Assembly (NCBI GenBank): GCA_900550705.1
Contig: URTG01000023.1
Location: 1 to 16,352 of the forward strand
DNA from: an uncultured Eubacteriales bacterium
GTDB lineage: Bacteria; Bacillota; Clostridia; Oscillospirales; Oscillospiraceae
Direction: 5' to 3'
DNA length: 16,352 bases
A model generated the notes under the pieces. That model saw only the letters and a program-made list of their open reading frames with translations, made no database searches and was not told the origin of the DNA. The translations under genes were made by a program, and so were the position numbers. Positions 1-6,395 of the stretch are shown here, in pieces. Position 1 is the stretch's first letter, and the number at the start of each line of letters is the position of its first letter.

Positions 1-2
1 GC

Positions 3-8
3 TACAAT
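3..8 (+). promoter_or_regulatory. Possible -10 box upstream of the AEC permease
   Basis: TACAAT matches the sigma-A -10 consensus at five of six positions. Transcription would begin near base 15, giving a short leader that suits translation from the ATG at 42 better than the ATG at 21. The -35 region lies outside the window, so this is only a suggestion. Confidence 0.25.
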
Positions 9-41
9 GGGGGTAACCCAATGTCTCGCGAGGTGTCCCCC

Positions 42-983
42 ATGTTCACAAACCTTATCATCGCCCTGAGCTGCGTCACGCCTATGTTCCTCATCCTCTG
101 CGTGGGCATCCTGCTCCGCATGAGCAACATTGTCCCGGAGGAGGCCTTCCACCACCTGAGTCAGATCAGCTTTCACGCCTTTCTCCCCTGCCTGATGTTC
201 TCCAACCTCTACCATGCCGACCTGTCCGGCACCACCGGCGGCAGCATTTTTATCTATCTGGTGGCCTGGGTCATTGTCTGGTTTCTGCTGTGTACCGCCG
301 TCTGCTCCAGGCTGGAGCCCGACCTCCGCCGCCGGGGGGCCTATATCCAGAGCACCTACCGCACCAACATCGCCGTGGTGGGCGTCTCCCTGGCCCAGTC
401 CATGATGAGCAGCGGCGGCGTGGCTCTCATGTCCATGGCCGTGGGCCTGATCGTGCCCACCTATAACACCCTGGCCGTGATCACCCTGGAAAGCTGCCGG
501 GGGCAGAAGCCCGACCTGGTCCACACCCTGAAAAGCATCGTCCGCAACCCCCTCATCATCGGCTGCGCCCTGGGCGGCCTGTGCCTGGGCCTGCATATCC
601 ACCTCCCCGCCCCGGTGGTCCAGGCCGTGTCCAACGTGGGCAGCGCCGGCAGCGTCACCACCCTGGTGGCTCTGGGCGCTTCGTTGCAGTTCCGCGGCAT
701 GAAGGAGAATCGGGCGGCCATCCTCCGCTGCTCCTTCGTCCGCCTGTTCCTGGCCCCCCTGTGCGCCCTCACCCCCGCCATCCTCCTGGGCTTCCGGGGG
801 GACGCTCTGGGCGTGGTCCTGGTGTGCATCGCCTCCCCCGTGGCCTCCACCGCCTACCCCATGGCCCTGGCCTACGACAGCGACCACGAATTCACCGCCC
901 AGATGGTGGTCATCACCTCTCTCCTTTGCAGCCTGACCCTCTTTCTCTGGATCTTCGCCCTGAAGCAGCTGGGCCTGGTCTGA
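42..983 (+). CDS. AEC-family permease (auxin efflux carrier-type transporter)
   Basis: A 313-aa hydrophobic integral membrane protein, close to the usual length of about 310 aa for the AEC family. The N-terminus has the family pattern of a hydrophobic helix ending in a 'GILLR' turn, then 'VPEEAFHHLSQISFHAFLPC'. Alternating hydrophobic segments follow, with a conserved-looking 'NPLIIG' and a late 'ASPVASTAYPMAL' re-entrant-type segment (established family features; matched by eye). Members export small carboxylates or related anions across the cytoplasmic membrane; the substrate cannot be read here. The ATG at 42 is preferred because GAGGTG at 30-35 sits six bases upstream. The ATG at 21 is in frame and would add seven residues. 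The gene is monocistronic in view and converges on the phage block, separated by a strong terminator. Base composition resembles the phage block more than the right flank. Confidence 0.85.
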   Translation: MFTNLIIALSCVTPMFLILCVGILLRMSNIVPEEAFHHLSQISFHAFLPCLMFSNLYHADLSGTTGGSIFIYLVAWVIVWFLLCTAVCSRLEPDLRRRGAYIQSTYRTNIAVVGVSLAQSMMSSGGVALMSMAVGLIVPTYNTLAVITLESCRGQKPDLVHTLKSIVRNPLIIGCALGGLCLGLHIHLPAPVVQAVSNVGSAGSVTTLVALGASLQFRGMKENRAAILRCSFVRLFLAPLCALTPAILLGFRGDALGVVLVCIASPVASTAYPMALAYDSDHEFTAQMVVITSLLCSLTLFLWIFALKQLGLV

Positions 984-984
984 A

Positions 985-1047
985 CAAAAAAATTCCCGGT
1001 GAGAACGACAGCTTGGAATCCACTCGTTCCCACCGGGATTTTTTTAA
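985..1047. terminator. Bidirectional rho-independent terminator
   Basis: Inverted arms at 995-1008 and 1024-1037 pair almost perfectly (CCCGGTGaGAACGA with TCGTTCcCACCGGG). They are flanked by an A7 run at 986-992 and a T run at 1039-1045, so a U-tract follows the hairpin in both directions. It ends the permease transcript (+) and the phage structural operon (-). The TAA stop of the last phage gene (1044-1046) lies inside the T run. This shows the operon ends here by design rather than being cut. Confidence 0.9.
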
Positions 1048-1607
1048 GATACGTCCTTTTCCAGCGCCTTCCAGTCCATCCCCGCGGCCTCCAGCCGGGC
1101 CCAGGAGGCATACTTCCCCTCCAGCTCCCGCCACGTCAGATACCAGAAGTCATACCGCACCCCCACGTGGGGCGGCAGAATTTCCTCCAGAATGCGCCGC
1201 ATCTCCCCGAAGCCGTCCGGGATGCCGGGGATGCCGGGAAAGGCCACCGCCACGCGGCCCACCCCCAGCTCCGAGGCCCGGGCCGGAATTCCGCAGCCCC
1301 GCAGGGTGTCGTTGATGGCCGCCAGCGTAAAGCTGTCCCCGCCGATCCGCAGCAGGGCAGCCAGGGCGGCGGCCATCTCCTCCGCCCCCGCCGCCACCGG
1401 CCGGTGGACAAACAGCGCCGCCACCCGGTCCAGCCCCCAGTCCCGGGCGGTCTCCAGATTCATCTCCCGCTGGATTTCCTCCAGCGCCGCCTCCGCCCCA
1501 TCCAGTCCGCAGCCCACTGCGTCCAGCTCTCCCCCCTGAAAGGGTGCCTCTAAATCATATACGCCCAAGGGCCGCAGCACATCCCGCAGATAGTCCCCGT
1601 AGCTCAC
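1044..1607 (-). CDS. XkdU/YmfQ-like baseplate protein (DUF2313 family)
   Basis: A 187-aa protein, close to the roughly 190-aa length of PBSX XkdU. It is recognised by its place immediately after baseplate J and by its pattern: N-terminal 'SYGDYLRDVLRPLGVYDL', a helical middle with 'REMNLETARDWGLDR', a central 'AAINDTLRGCGIPA' and a C-terminal 'LPPHVGVRYDFWYLTW'. YmfQ-type proteins sit at the wedge periphery and normally connect the baseplate to tail fibres. The start is GTG at 1607: the GTGA overlap with the baseplate J stop and a GGAGGTG site upstream support it. It is the last gene of the operon, where PBSX would continue with tail-fibre and lysis genes. Here only the terminator follows. 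Confidence 0.85.
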   Translation of the reverse strand: MSYGDYLRDVLRPLGVYDLEAPFQGGELDAVGCGLDGAEAALEEIQREMNLETARDWGLDRVAALFVHRPVAAGAEEMAAALAALLRIGGDSFTLAAINDTLRGCGIPARASELGVGRVAVAFPGIPGIPDGFGEMRRILEEILPPHVGVRYDFWYLTWRELEGKYASWARLEAAGMDWKALEKDVS

Positions 1608-2659
1608 GCCGTCACCTCCACCTTCAGCGTCCCCAGCCGGGGCAGCACATCCGCCCCCACGGCCACATCCGCCGCCGGGGCGGTGATCCGATAGTTTGCC
1701 ACGCCGCCGCAGTGAAAGACCAGGTCGCCCAGCTGCGCCCGCAGCACATCCCGGCCCAGCCGCTCCCCGCGGAACCAGGCCCGCACCGCCTGCTCCACCG
1801 CCGCCTGCACCGCCGCCCGGTCCCGGCCTGCCTCCGCCGTCACAGAGAGGGCCACGTCGATTTCCTGCAATACCGGCCCCCGCACCCGGACCTCCACGGC
1901 GATCTCCCGTCGGCTCTGAAAATACTCCTGCAATTCCTTCAGCAGCGCCTCATCCGGCACCCCCGCCTGGGTGGCCGCCACAATGTCCACCGTTCCGATC
2001 CCCCGGGGCCGTGGAATCACCGCAGCCGCCGCCACCTGGTCAAAGGACAGCGCCTCCCGCTGATAAAAGGCCGCGTTCACCCCGTTGGGCAGCCGGAGAA
2101 AGGTATCCAGCACCCGCGCCCGCAGGGCCTCGTCCCCCTCAGCGTCCACGCCGCCGGAGAAGGACTCCGGATTGCCGCACCGGGCGATTCCCGCCGGAGC
2201 CACCGCCATAACGGTCACCGTCCCCGCCGCCGCATTGCCCGCCGTGCCCGCCGCCAGCGCCCGGGCCGGCACCAGCACCGAAAGCTCTCCCGCCGGGATC
2301 ACCCCCGGCTCCGTGGTCTCAAACCGCACCAGGCCCGCCGTCATACACACCGTCCCCGCCGGGACGGTCCGCTCCTCCTGGGCGGCGTCCCCCGCCCAGA
2401 AGCGCAGCCGCCCCACCGCCTCCACCGCCTGCTTGCGATGGATGCCCCGCAGCCGGGCGTGGCGGTCCAGATACTCCCCCTCCGCCGTCTGGGGAAAGAC
2501 CTGCCGGGTCACCCACTCCCCCTGCACATACAGGGCATAAACCTGGGCCGCCGCCGCATACAGCCGGGCCGCCAGGTCGCAGCCCTCCTCCGCCTCCATC
2601 CCCGTCCGGGCAGAAAAGTCGGCCCGCATGGCCTGATAAATTTCCTCTACGCTCCCCAT
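1604..2659 (-). CDS. Baseplate assembly protein J (gp47/XkdT family)
   Basis: A 351-aa protein, matching the usual length of about 350 aa for XkdT and other baseplate J proteins. These form the wedge arms that join the hub to peripheral fibres and trigger sheath contraction. Visible family pattern: N-terminal 'SVEEIYQAMRADFSARTG', a middle 'GDEALRARVLDTF' segment followed by 'PNGVNAAFYQREALSF', and 'PRPRGIGTVDIVAA', typical of the J core. A strong AAAGGAGGAG site sits just before the ATG at 2659. The gene starts 10 bases after the gpW-like stop and overlaps the next start by GTGA. No truncation is visible. Confidence 0.92.
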   Translation of the reverse strand: MGSVEEIYQAMRADFSARTGMEAEEGCDLAARLYAAAAQVYALYVQGEWVTRQVFPQTAEGEYLDRHARLRGIHRKQAVEAVGRLRFWAGDAAQEERTVPAGTVCMTAGLVRFETTEPGVIPAGELSVLVPARALAAGTAGNAAAGTVTVMAVAPAGIARCGNPESFSGGVDAEGDEALRARVLDTFLRLPNGVNAAFYQREALSFDQVAAAAVIPRPRGIGTVDIVAATQAGVPDEALLKELQEYFQSRREIAVEVRVRGPVLQEIDVALSVTAEAGRDRAAVQAAVEQAVRAWFRGERLGRDVLRAQLGDLVFHCGGVANYRITAPAADVAVGADVLPRLGTLKVEVTA

Positions 2660-2669
2660 TGCTCCTCCT

Positions 2670-3017
2670 TTACCCCAGCTCCAGCTCCGCAGACAGGGTC
2701 TCTCCCTGCCACTCCAGCCAGACGGTCAGCCGGGCCGTCTCCCCCTGCTCCTCCAATATCACCTCGGTGATCTTCAGGTCGCTCTCCTCCTCCAACGCCT
2801 CGGCCACATACTGGGCGCACAGCGCCTGCCGGGCGGAGGGACGCTCCCGCAGCACCTGGTGCAGCTGACTGCCCAGCTTGGGCAGAAAGGGCAGCGCCCC
2901 CCGCCGGGCCGTCAGCCGGAACCGCACCCGGGCCAGCACCGCCTCCGCCCCCTTCAGCGCCTCCATGCTCCCCGCGCCGTTGGGCACATAATCTCCGTTC
3001 TGAATGTTCCACTCCAT
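2670..3017 (-). CDS. gpW/gp25-like baseplate wedge protein (XkdS position)
   Basis: A 115-aa protein of the size and position of gpW/gp25-type or DUF2634 (XkdS) wedge proteins, directly upstream of baseplate J. It begins 'MEWNIQNGDYVPNG' and contains 'GAEAVLARVRFRLTARRGALPFLPKLGS', which fits the family's block of a helix followed by 'R-x-x-x-R-G-x-(F/L)-x-(F/Y)-x-P-x-(F/L)-G'. The C-terminal half, with 'ITEVILEEQGETARLTVWLEWQGE', reads as a beta-sheet region as in gp25. Its role is building the baseplate wedge that nucleates the sheath. The ATG at 3017 is five bases from the upstream stop and has a weak AGGGT site, suggesting coupling to the spike gene. Confidence 0.8.
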   Translation of the reverse strand: MEWNIQNGDYVPNGAGSMEALKGAEAVLARVRFRLTARRGALPFLPKLGSQLHQVLRERPSARQALCAQYVAEALEEESDLKITEVILEEQGETARLTVWLEWQGETLSAELELG

Positions 3018-3021
3018 CGCT

Positions 3022-3423
3022 TTACCCTAGCAGCTCCCCCAGCACCGCAATGACGATGCCCTCGATATACTCCTCCAGCCTCGTTCCGTTCACCGTAATT
3101 TTTCCTTCTAGATCCAGGGTCTTCCTGCCCAGCGTCACCCGGCTGCTGCCGCCGCTGAGCCGGGCCTCACCCGGGGCCAGCCCGCTGCTGTCCGCCGCTC
3201 TGCCCAGAATACAGGGGGATTCCCGCTCGCCCCCCGCCTTCAGCACCAACACCCGGTCCCCCGCCGCCGGCCGCCAGGCATAGCCGCCGGGACTGTACAC
3301 CGGCACCTGCCGCCGCTCGCCGCCCAGGATCACCGCCGCCGGGTCGCCGCCCAGGGTCACCTGCCCCAGCTCGGCCTCCGCCTCCTGCACCGGGAGCCTC
3401 CGCCCCCGCTCCGCCATCCACAT
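3022..3423 (-). CDS. Small baseplate spike-like protein (gpV/gp45-like OB-fold)
   Basis: A 133-aa protein between hub and wedge genes, the usual place of the central spike. Residues about 40-75 ('VPVYSPGGYAW', 'AAGDRVLVLKAGG', 'PCILGR') resemble the OB-fold of gpV/gp45 spikes, where 'GDRVLV' and 'xILGR' strands recur. A short glycine/serine beta-rich segment follows with 'ITVNG' near residues 109-113. The far C-terminus is a hydrophobic helix. No lysozyme or peptidase domain is visible. ATG at 3423 is chosen because AGAGGAGGT precedes it at ideal spacing; in-frame upstream codons run into a hairpin. The PBSX XkdR gene normally found near here is not recognisable. Assignment as spike is inference from fold pattern and order. 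Confidence 0.68.
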   Translation of the reverse strand: MWMAERGRRLPVQEAEAELGQVTLGGDPAAVILGGERRQVPVYSPGGYAWRPAAGDRVLVLKAGGERESPCILGRAADSSGLAPGEARLSGGSSRVTLGRKTLDLEGKITVNGTRLEEYIEGIVIAVLGELLG

Positions 3424-3449
3424 AGCGTACCTCCTCTGTGATTTCAATG

Positions 3450-3478
3450 GTTTTTCGCCCCCTGCGGGGACGGAAAAC
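3450..3478 (-). repeat. GC-rich intergenic hairpin (hub/spike gap)
   Basis: Arms starting GTTTTT and ending GAAAAC enclose CGCCCCCTGCGGGGA (3456-3470), forming a hairpin with a CTG loop. The same 15 bases recur exactly at 5073-5087. It lies in a 99-base gap between the hub stop and the spike ribosome binding site and may mark an mRNA processing or stability point; no U-tract of terminator quality follows. Confidence 0.6.
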
Positions 3479-3522
3479 AGTCTCATAGGGCGGGACGATG
3501 GTTGCCGGAGGGCGAGAAGCCC

Positions 3523-4470
3523 TTACAGCACCACATCCGGCTCCGCCAGCTCCAGCCGGGTCCACAGCCCCGACCGATCCAGCCCCACCGTGCTGCCCAC
3601 CACGCGGAACAGCCCGTTCCGCTCCCAGCCGCTGCGGCTCACCCGCACCAGCTCTCCCGGCCAGGCGCAGAAGGGCTGTGCCACCGTGGCCTCCACCCGC
3701 AGCCGTTCCCCCGCCGCCCGGTCCAGCTGGAACCGCCCCGTGTACCGCATGGTCTTGTAGCTGCTCCGCCCCGGGGAGGTAATGACCCGCCGTGCCATCC
3801 CTCCATCCTGCCGGAAGCGGTCGTTCTCTACCCGCTGCACCGCGCCGCTGTATCGCTCCCGCACCAGCACCTCGGATAAAACGCCGTATCGCTTGTCCCG
3901 GCACACCAGCGCCGTCACCGGCGCGGCGTCCCCCAGCAGCTTCTCCTGACTGTCCTCCCAGCCGGACAGCACCAGCCGCCCCAGCCGATCAAACCGGGGT
4001 GTCACGCCCCCGTGATACCGGGCAAATTCATACACCACCGACCACTCGCTGCTCCCCGCCGCCACGGAAAACCCCGCCACCGGCGGCAGCTCTCCGTCCA
4101 CGGCGGAAATGCCATAGGGGGTCACATGGTCCCGCAGAAGGTCCGCCTGGGTGGCCACGCCATAATCCTGGGGCAGAGCCTCATTGTCCAGCAGCCGCGC
4201 CGCCATCCCCCGGCCGGTCAGCTCCAAAAAGCCACCCGCCTCATTCTGGGCCACCGTGCTCTCGTCCACCACCCCGGTGAACACCCGCTCCCCCTGCTCC
4301 TCGGCGTAGAAGCCCACCCAACGGCTGGGCTCCGCCCCGCTCCCCGCCTCCCAGGGGCATTGCAGCGAAAAGCTGTCGCAGGGCGTCCCCAGGGCGTACT
4401 CCATCCGCCACCGGGTCAATACCGGCAGCGTCCAGCACACCCCCGCCCGGTCGGTCACAAAGGCTCTCAT
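3523..4470 (-). CDS. Baseplate hub protein, XkdQ/YqbQ-like (gpD/gp44-type)
   Basis: A 315-aa protein close to XkdQ (about 325 aa). These hub proteins form the trimeric ring at the tail tip through which the spike is mounted. It follows the LysM protein, as in PBSX. Visible pattern: N-terminal 'GVCWTLPVLTRWRMEYALGTPCDSFSLQCPWE' typical of XkdQ beta-domains, 'VFTGVVDE' with 'LELTGRGMAARLLDNEALP', a central 'EFARYHGGVTPRFDRLGRLVLSGW', and a late 'CAWPGELVRV' followed by 'GLFRVVGSTVGLDRSGLWTRLEL'. The ATG at 4470 overlaps the LysM stop as ATGA. It looks full length. A 99-base hairpin-containing gap follows before the spike gene. Confidence 0.88.
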   Translation of the reverse strand: MRAFVTDRAGVCWTLPVLTRWRMEYALGTPCDSFSLQCPWEAGSGAEPSRWVGFYAEEQGERVFTGVVDESTVAQNEAGGFLELTGRGMAARLLDNEALPQDYGVATQADLLRDHVTPYGISAVDGELPPVAGFSVAAGSSEWSVVYEFARYHGGVTPRFDRLGRLVLSGWEDSQEKLLGDAAPVTALVCRDKRYGVLSEVLVRERYSGAVQRVENDRFRQDGGMARRVITSPGRSSYKTMRYTGRFQLDRAAGERLRVEATVAQPFCAWPGELVRVSRSGWERNGLFRVVGSTVGLDRSGLWTRLELAEPDVVL

Positions 4471-5030
4471 CGGATTCGCACCTTCTCTCCCACCCGAATG
4501 AGATTGGGGTTCTTAATCTGGGGATTCCGGGCAATCAGCGCCTCCAGCGTCACCCCATACCGGGCCGCCAAGGCCCACAGACTGTCCCCCTTCACCACCT
4601 GGTGATACACCGCCGCCTCCTCCCGGCGCTGCTCCGACTGATTCACGCCGGAGGCGTTCCGCACCGCCAGCCCGGTATACCAGCTGTCATCCTCCCAGAA
4701 GGTGAAGGAATACCGCACATAGTCCGGCCTCGGCTCCTGTTCCAGCCGCAGAGACACAAAATAGGCGTTGGCCGCCTGCCACAGGGGATGGACCAGCACC
4801 CCCGGCCCGTCCTCATAGAACACCGTAGCCAGCTGTCCGAACTGGGCGTAAGCGTCTGGCCCCACAAACTCCCCCTCGCCCTCCATCACCCGGCAGGTCC
4901 GCCCCAGGTCCTGCAAATGAAACAGCCCGAAGGGCGTCTTGTGCACCGCCATCTTCCGCTCATAATCAATGGAGTACACCCTGGGATTGTGGGGCCAGGT
5001 GTACCCCTTATACCGCATAGGCGTCAACAT
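4467..5030 (-). CDS. LysM-domain tail protein, XkdP-like
   Basis: A 187-aa two-part protein. The N-terminal part ('MRYKGYTWPHNPRVYSIDYERKM', 'GEGEFVG', 'QLATVFY') is the family's tail-binding domain. The last 45 or so residues are a clear LysM motif: 'YHQVVKGDSLWALAARYGV', 'LEALIARNPQIKNPN', 'IRVGEKVRI'. In PBSX-type tails this protein (gp53-like) lies between tape measure and hub, and its LysM binds glycan in cell wall or acts as a baseplate attachment module. The ATG at 5030 is chosen; the adjacent GTG at 5033 sits nearer the AAGGAGG site (7 rather than 10 bases) and is nearly as likely. Its stop overlaps the hub start as ATGA. A 93-base hairpin gap separates it from the preceding 211-aa gene. 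Confidence 0.9.
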   Translation of the reverse strand: MLTPMRYKGYTWPHNPRVYSIDYERKMAVHKTPFGLFHLQDLGRTCRVMEGEGEFVGPDAYAQFGQLATVFYEDGPGVLVHPLWQAANAYFVSLRLEQEPRPDYVRYSFTFWEDDSWYTGLAVRNASGVNQSEQRREEAAVYHQVVKGDSLWALAARYGVTLEALIARNPQIKNPNLIRVGEKVRIR

Positions 5031-5066
5031 CACGCCGCCCCCTCCTTTTCTCGTCTTGCTCGTTCC

Positions 5067-5092
5067 GTTTCCCGCCCCCTGCGGGGATGGGA
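5067..5092 (-). repeat. GC-rich intergenic hairpin (211-aa gene/LysM gap)
   Basis: TTTCCCGCCCC and GGGGATGGGAA form a near-perfect hairpin around a CTGC loop. The core CGCCCCCTGCGGGGA at 5073-5087 is identical to the core at 3456-3470. It sits between the 211-aa gene stop and the LysM ribosome binding site. It lacks a terminator U-tract on the transcribed strand. Confidence 0.6.
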
Positions 5093-5126
5093 AGCCCGCT
5101 TGGTTTCCTTTCTGGGGAGGCCGCCT

Positions 5127-5762
5127 TTAGTACAGGAAAAATCCCCCGTCATATCTCCGGCTGTCCCGCCGCAGCAGCCGGTCCAGCTCCTCCGCCGAGG
5201 GGGCATTCTCCGCCGCCCCCCGCCGTCCCATAGCCGCCCAGCCCGCCGCAGAACCGTCCAGCCAGTCCCCCTTCTCCCCCCGGTCCGGAGGGACCTCGCC
5301 AAACCGTCCCGCCCCCCGGCCGTGCGCCGCACGCACAGAATCAGCGGCCGCCTTCAGCCTCTCCTCCGCCGCCAGCCCGCCCAGCCGCACCCGCGCCTGG
5401 ACCTCTTCCATTCTCCGTGTCTCCAGCAGCAGCGGCACCGCCGCTGTCACATCCTCCACGGCCAGACGTTCCGCCGCGTTTTCCACCGGTTCCCCCTCAC
5501 CGGTGGAAAAACCCTGTGGATTCTTCTCCCGTCTGTGGAAAACCTTCCCTGTTTTCTCCCCTTCCGCCCCGTTGGCGTCCTCTTTTTCCACAACGCCGCG
5601 TTCCACTGTGACGTGCTTCCTTCCCGATGTCCCCTGTACGTCCATCGCTTGCTCCGGCTCTTGCTCTGCTCCGGACCACGCCCGCCGCCTTCGGCTCTCC
5701 CGCTCCGCCTGCTCCAGCACGTCGCAGCCCGCCTCCAACAGCCGCGCCAGCTCATCCCGCAT
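5127..5762 (-). CDS. Unrecognised 211-aa protein in the tape-measure slot
   Basis: I do not recognise this protein. It lies exactly where contractile-tail clusters carry a tape measure of 500 residues or more, between the frameshifted chaperone and the LysM protein, but has only 211 residues. Residues 1-28 are a charged helix ('MRDELARLLEAGCDVLEQAERE') ending in an arginine cluster. Residues about 30-95 are polar, low-complexity and likely disordered. Residues 98-147 are helix-prone ('LLLETRRMEEVQARVRLGGLAAEE'). A short conserved-looking end reads 'SAEELDRLLRRDSRRYDGGFFLY' in meaning: acidic helix, basic run, aromatic tail. No transmembrane segment or hydrolase motif is visible. The start is fixed by a TAATG overlap with the chaperone stop and an upstream GGGAGG. 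Residues about 57-95 are encoded by AT-richer DNA carrying repeated TTTTCCAC words. It could be a very short tape measure, an unrelated tail cofactor, or a replacement of a deleted tape measure. Confidence 0.75.
   Translation of the reverse strand: MRDELARLLEAGCDVLEQAERESRRRRAWSGAEQEPEQAMDVQGTSGRKHVTVERGVVEKEDANGAEGEKTGKVFHRREKNPQGFSTGEGEPVENAAERLAVEDVTAAVPLLLETRRMEEVQARVRLGGLAAEERLKAAADSVRAAHGRGAGRFGEVPPDRGEKGDWLDGSAAGWAAMGRRGAAENAPSAEELDRLLRRDSRRYDGGFFLY
5479..5510. repeat. Perfect 12-bp inverted repeat with 8-base loop
   Basis: TTTTCCACCGGT (5479-5490) and ACCGGTGGAAAA (5499-5510) are exact reverse complements separated by eight bases. The repeat lies inside the 211-aa gene and is part of a cluster of TTTTCCAC words, so it is unusual for coding DNA of this GC content. 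Confidence 0.85.
5479..5592. promoter_or_regulatory. Cluster of DnaA-box-like sequences inside the 211-aa gene
   Basis: Two nonamers match the degenerate DnaA box TTWTNCACA exactly: TTTTCCACA on + at 5584-5592 and on - at 5534-5542. Two more differ only at the last base (TTTTCCACC at 5479-5487 + and 5502-5510 -). A fifth, GAATCCACA on - at 5515-5523, differs at two. I noticed no other TTTTCCAC elsewhere in the window by eye. DnaA binding is inference; the word clustering is what is seen. Confidence 0.45.
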
Positions 5763-6393
5763 TATGCTCCGCCTCCCTTCAGCGCCGCGAACCGTGCCGG
5801 GTCAAAGGCGGGATTGCGCCCGCCCTCCGCCGCACCGTGGACCTGTCCGCACACCGGACATCGTTCCTCCTCCGCCCGGCTCCGGCACTGGGGACACAGC
5901 CGTTCCAGCTCCTCCTCCCGGTCCAGCAGCGTGTGGGCCAGGCACCACAGATAATCCCGGTTCTTCATCTCCCTGGCCCGCGCCTCCGTGGGCAGGGCGC
6001 GAAACTGCCTCAGCACCCGCCACCGCAGCCGTTCCCCCGGCCGGTCACGGAGTTTTTTTTTAGCGTTTCCAGCTCCTCGTGCGAGAGGTCCAGCCCCGGG
6101 TCCGCCTGCTCTCTCAGCTGCCCCCACCGGGCAGACAGCCGCCCGATGTCCTCCGCCGTCAGCGCCGCCAGCACGGCCCGGCCGTCGGCAAAGGCCGCCC
6201 CCGCCCCGGGCCGCTCCATCGCCCGGGCCAGCAGACAGGCGTTGGAGCACAGGGGCAGCTCCTCCGCCCCCTTCGCCAGCTCCTCCGCCTCCCGGCGGGC
6301 CTGCAAAATTTCCAGGGCGGACAGCAGCCGCAGCTCCATGCCGTTTTCCAGTCTCACCCGCTCCCGCTGGGCGGGCAGCGACCACTCCTCCAT
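5762..6393 (-). CDS. Tail-assembly chaperone, long form by -1 frameshift (gpGT-like)
   Basis: Slippage by -1 on the A9 run at 6053-6061 joins the first 113 codons to a second reading frame ending at 5762, giving about 210 aa. The extension starts 'KLRDRPGERLRWRVLRQF' and contains 'MKNRDYLWCLAHTLLDREEEL'. It then has a CPQC and CPVC pair (cysteines near 167, 170, 179, 182) that looks like a zinc ribbon, ending 'NPAFDPARFAAL'. In lambda (G/GT), P2 (E/E') and Mu, such frameshifted fusions hold the tape measure during tube assembly (established). The stop overlaps the start of the 211-aa gene as TAATG. An alternative is a separate 68-aa ORF starting at ATG 5968, but the continuous open second frame across the A9 favours frameshifting. 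Confidence 0.75.
6010..6393 (-). CDS. Tail-assembly chaperone, short form (XkdN/gpG-like)
   Basis: The zero-frame product is 127 aa: 'MEEWSLPAQRERVRLENGMELRLLSALEILQ' followed by an alpha-helical body ('LTAEDIGRLSARWGQLREQ', 'DLSHEELETLKK') and a short 14-residue tail after the slip site ending 'GCGGGC'. Size, helical character and position directly after the tail tube fit XkdN/gpG-type chaperones. They coat the tape measure while the tube polymerises and are absent from the finished particle. The ATG at 6393 lies two bases past the tube stop, so translation is probably coupled. The short cysteine/glycine-rich tail looks like default read-through rather than a domain, as expected upstream of a frameshift site. 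Confidence 0.82.
   Translation of the reverse strand: MEEWSLPAQRERVRLENGMELRLLSALEILQARREAEELAKGAEELPLCSNACLLARAMERPGAGAAFADGRAVLAALTAEDIGRLSARWGQLREQADPGLDLSHEELETLKKNSVTGRGNGCGGGC
6052..6061 (-). promoter_or_regulatory. -1 ribosomal frameshift slippery site
   Basis: On the coding strand the zero frame reads CTA AAA AAA AAC, a run of nine A bases followed by C. It contains two usable heptamers, A_AAA_AAA and A_AAA_AAC. The -1 frame stays open for another 97 codons and the zero frame stops 14 codons later. The place within the gene, before the last fifth of the short form, is that of lambda-G-type frameshifts. Confidence 0.8.
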
Positions 6394-6395
6394 GC

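Noticed and set aside
1544..2770. 408-codon plus-strand frame opposite baseplate J
   Set aside because: Low-complexity Arg/Pro/His composition and no ribosome binding site; baseplate J on the other strand is certain.
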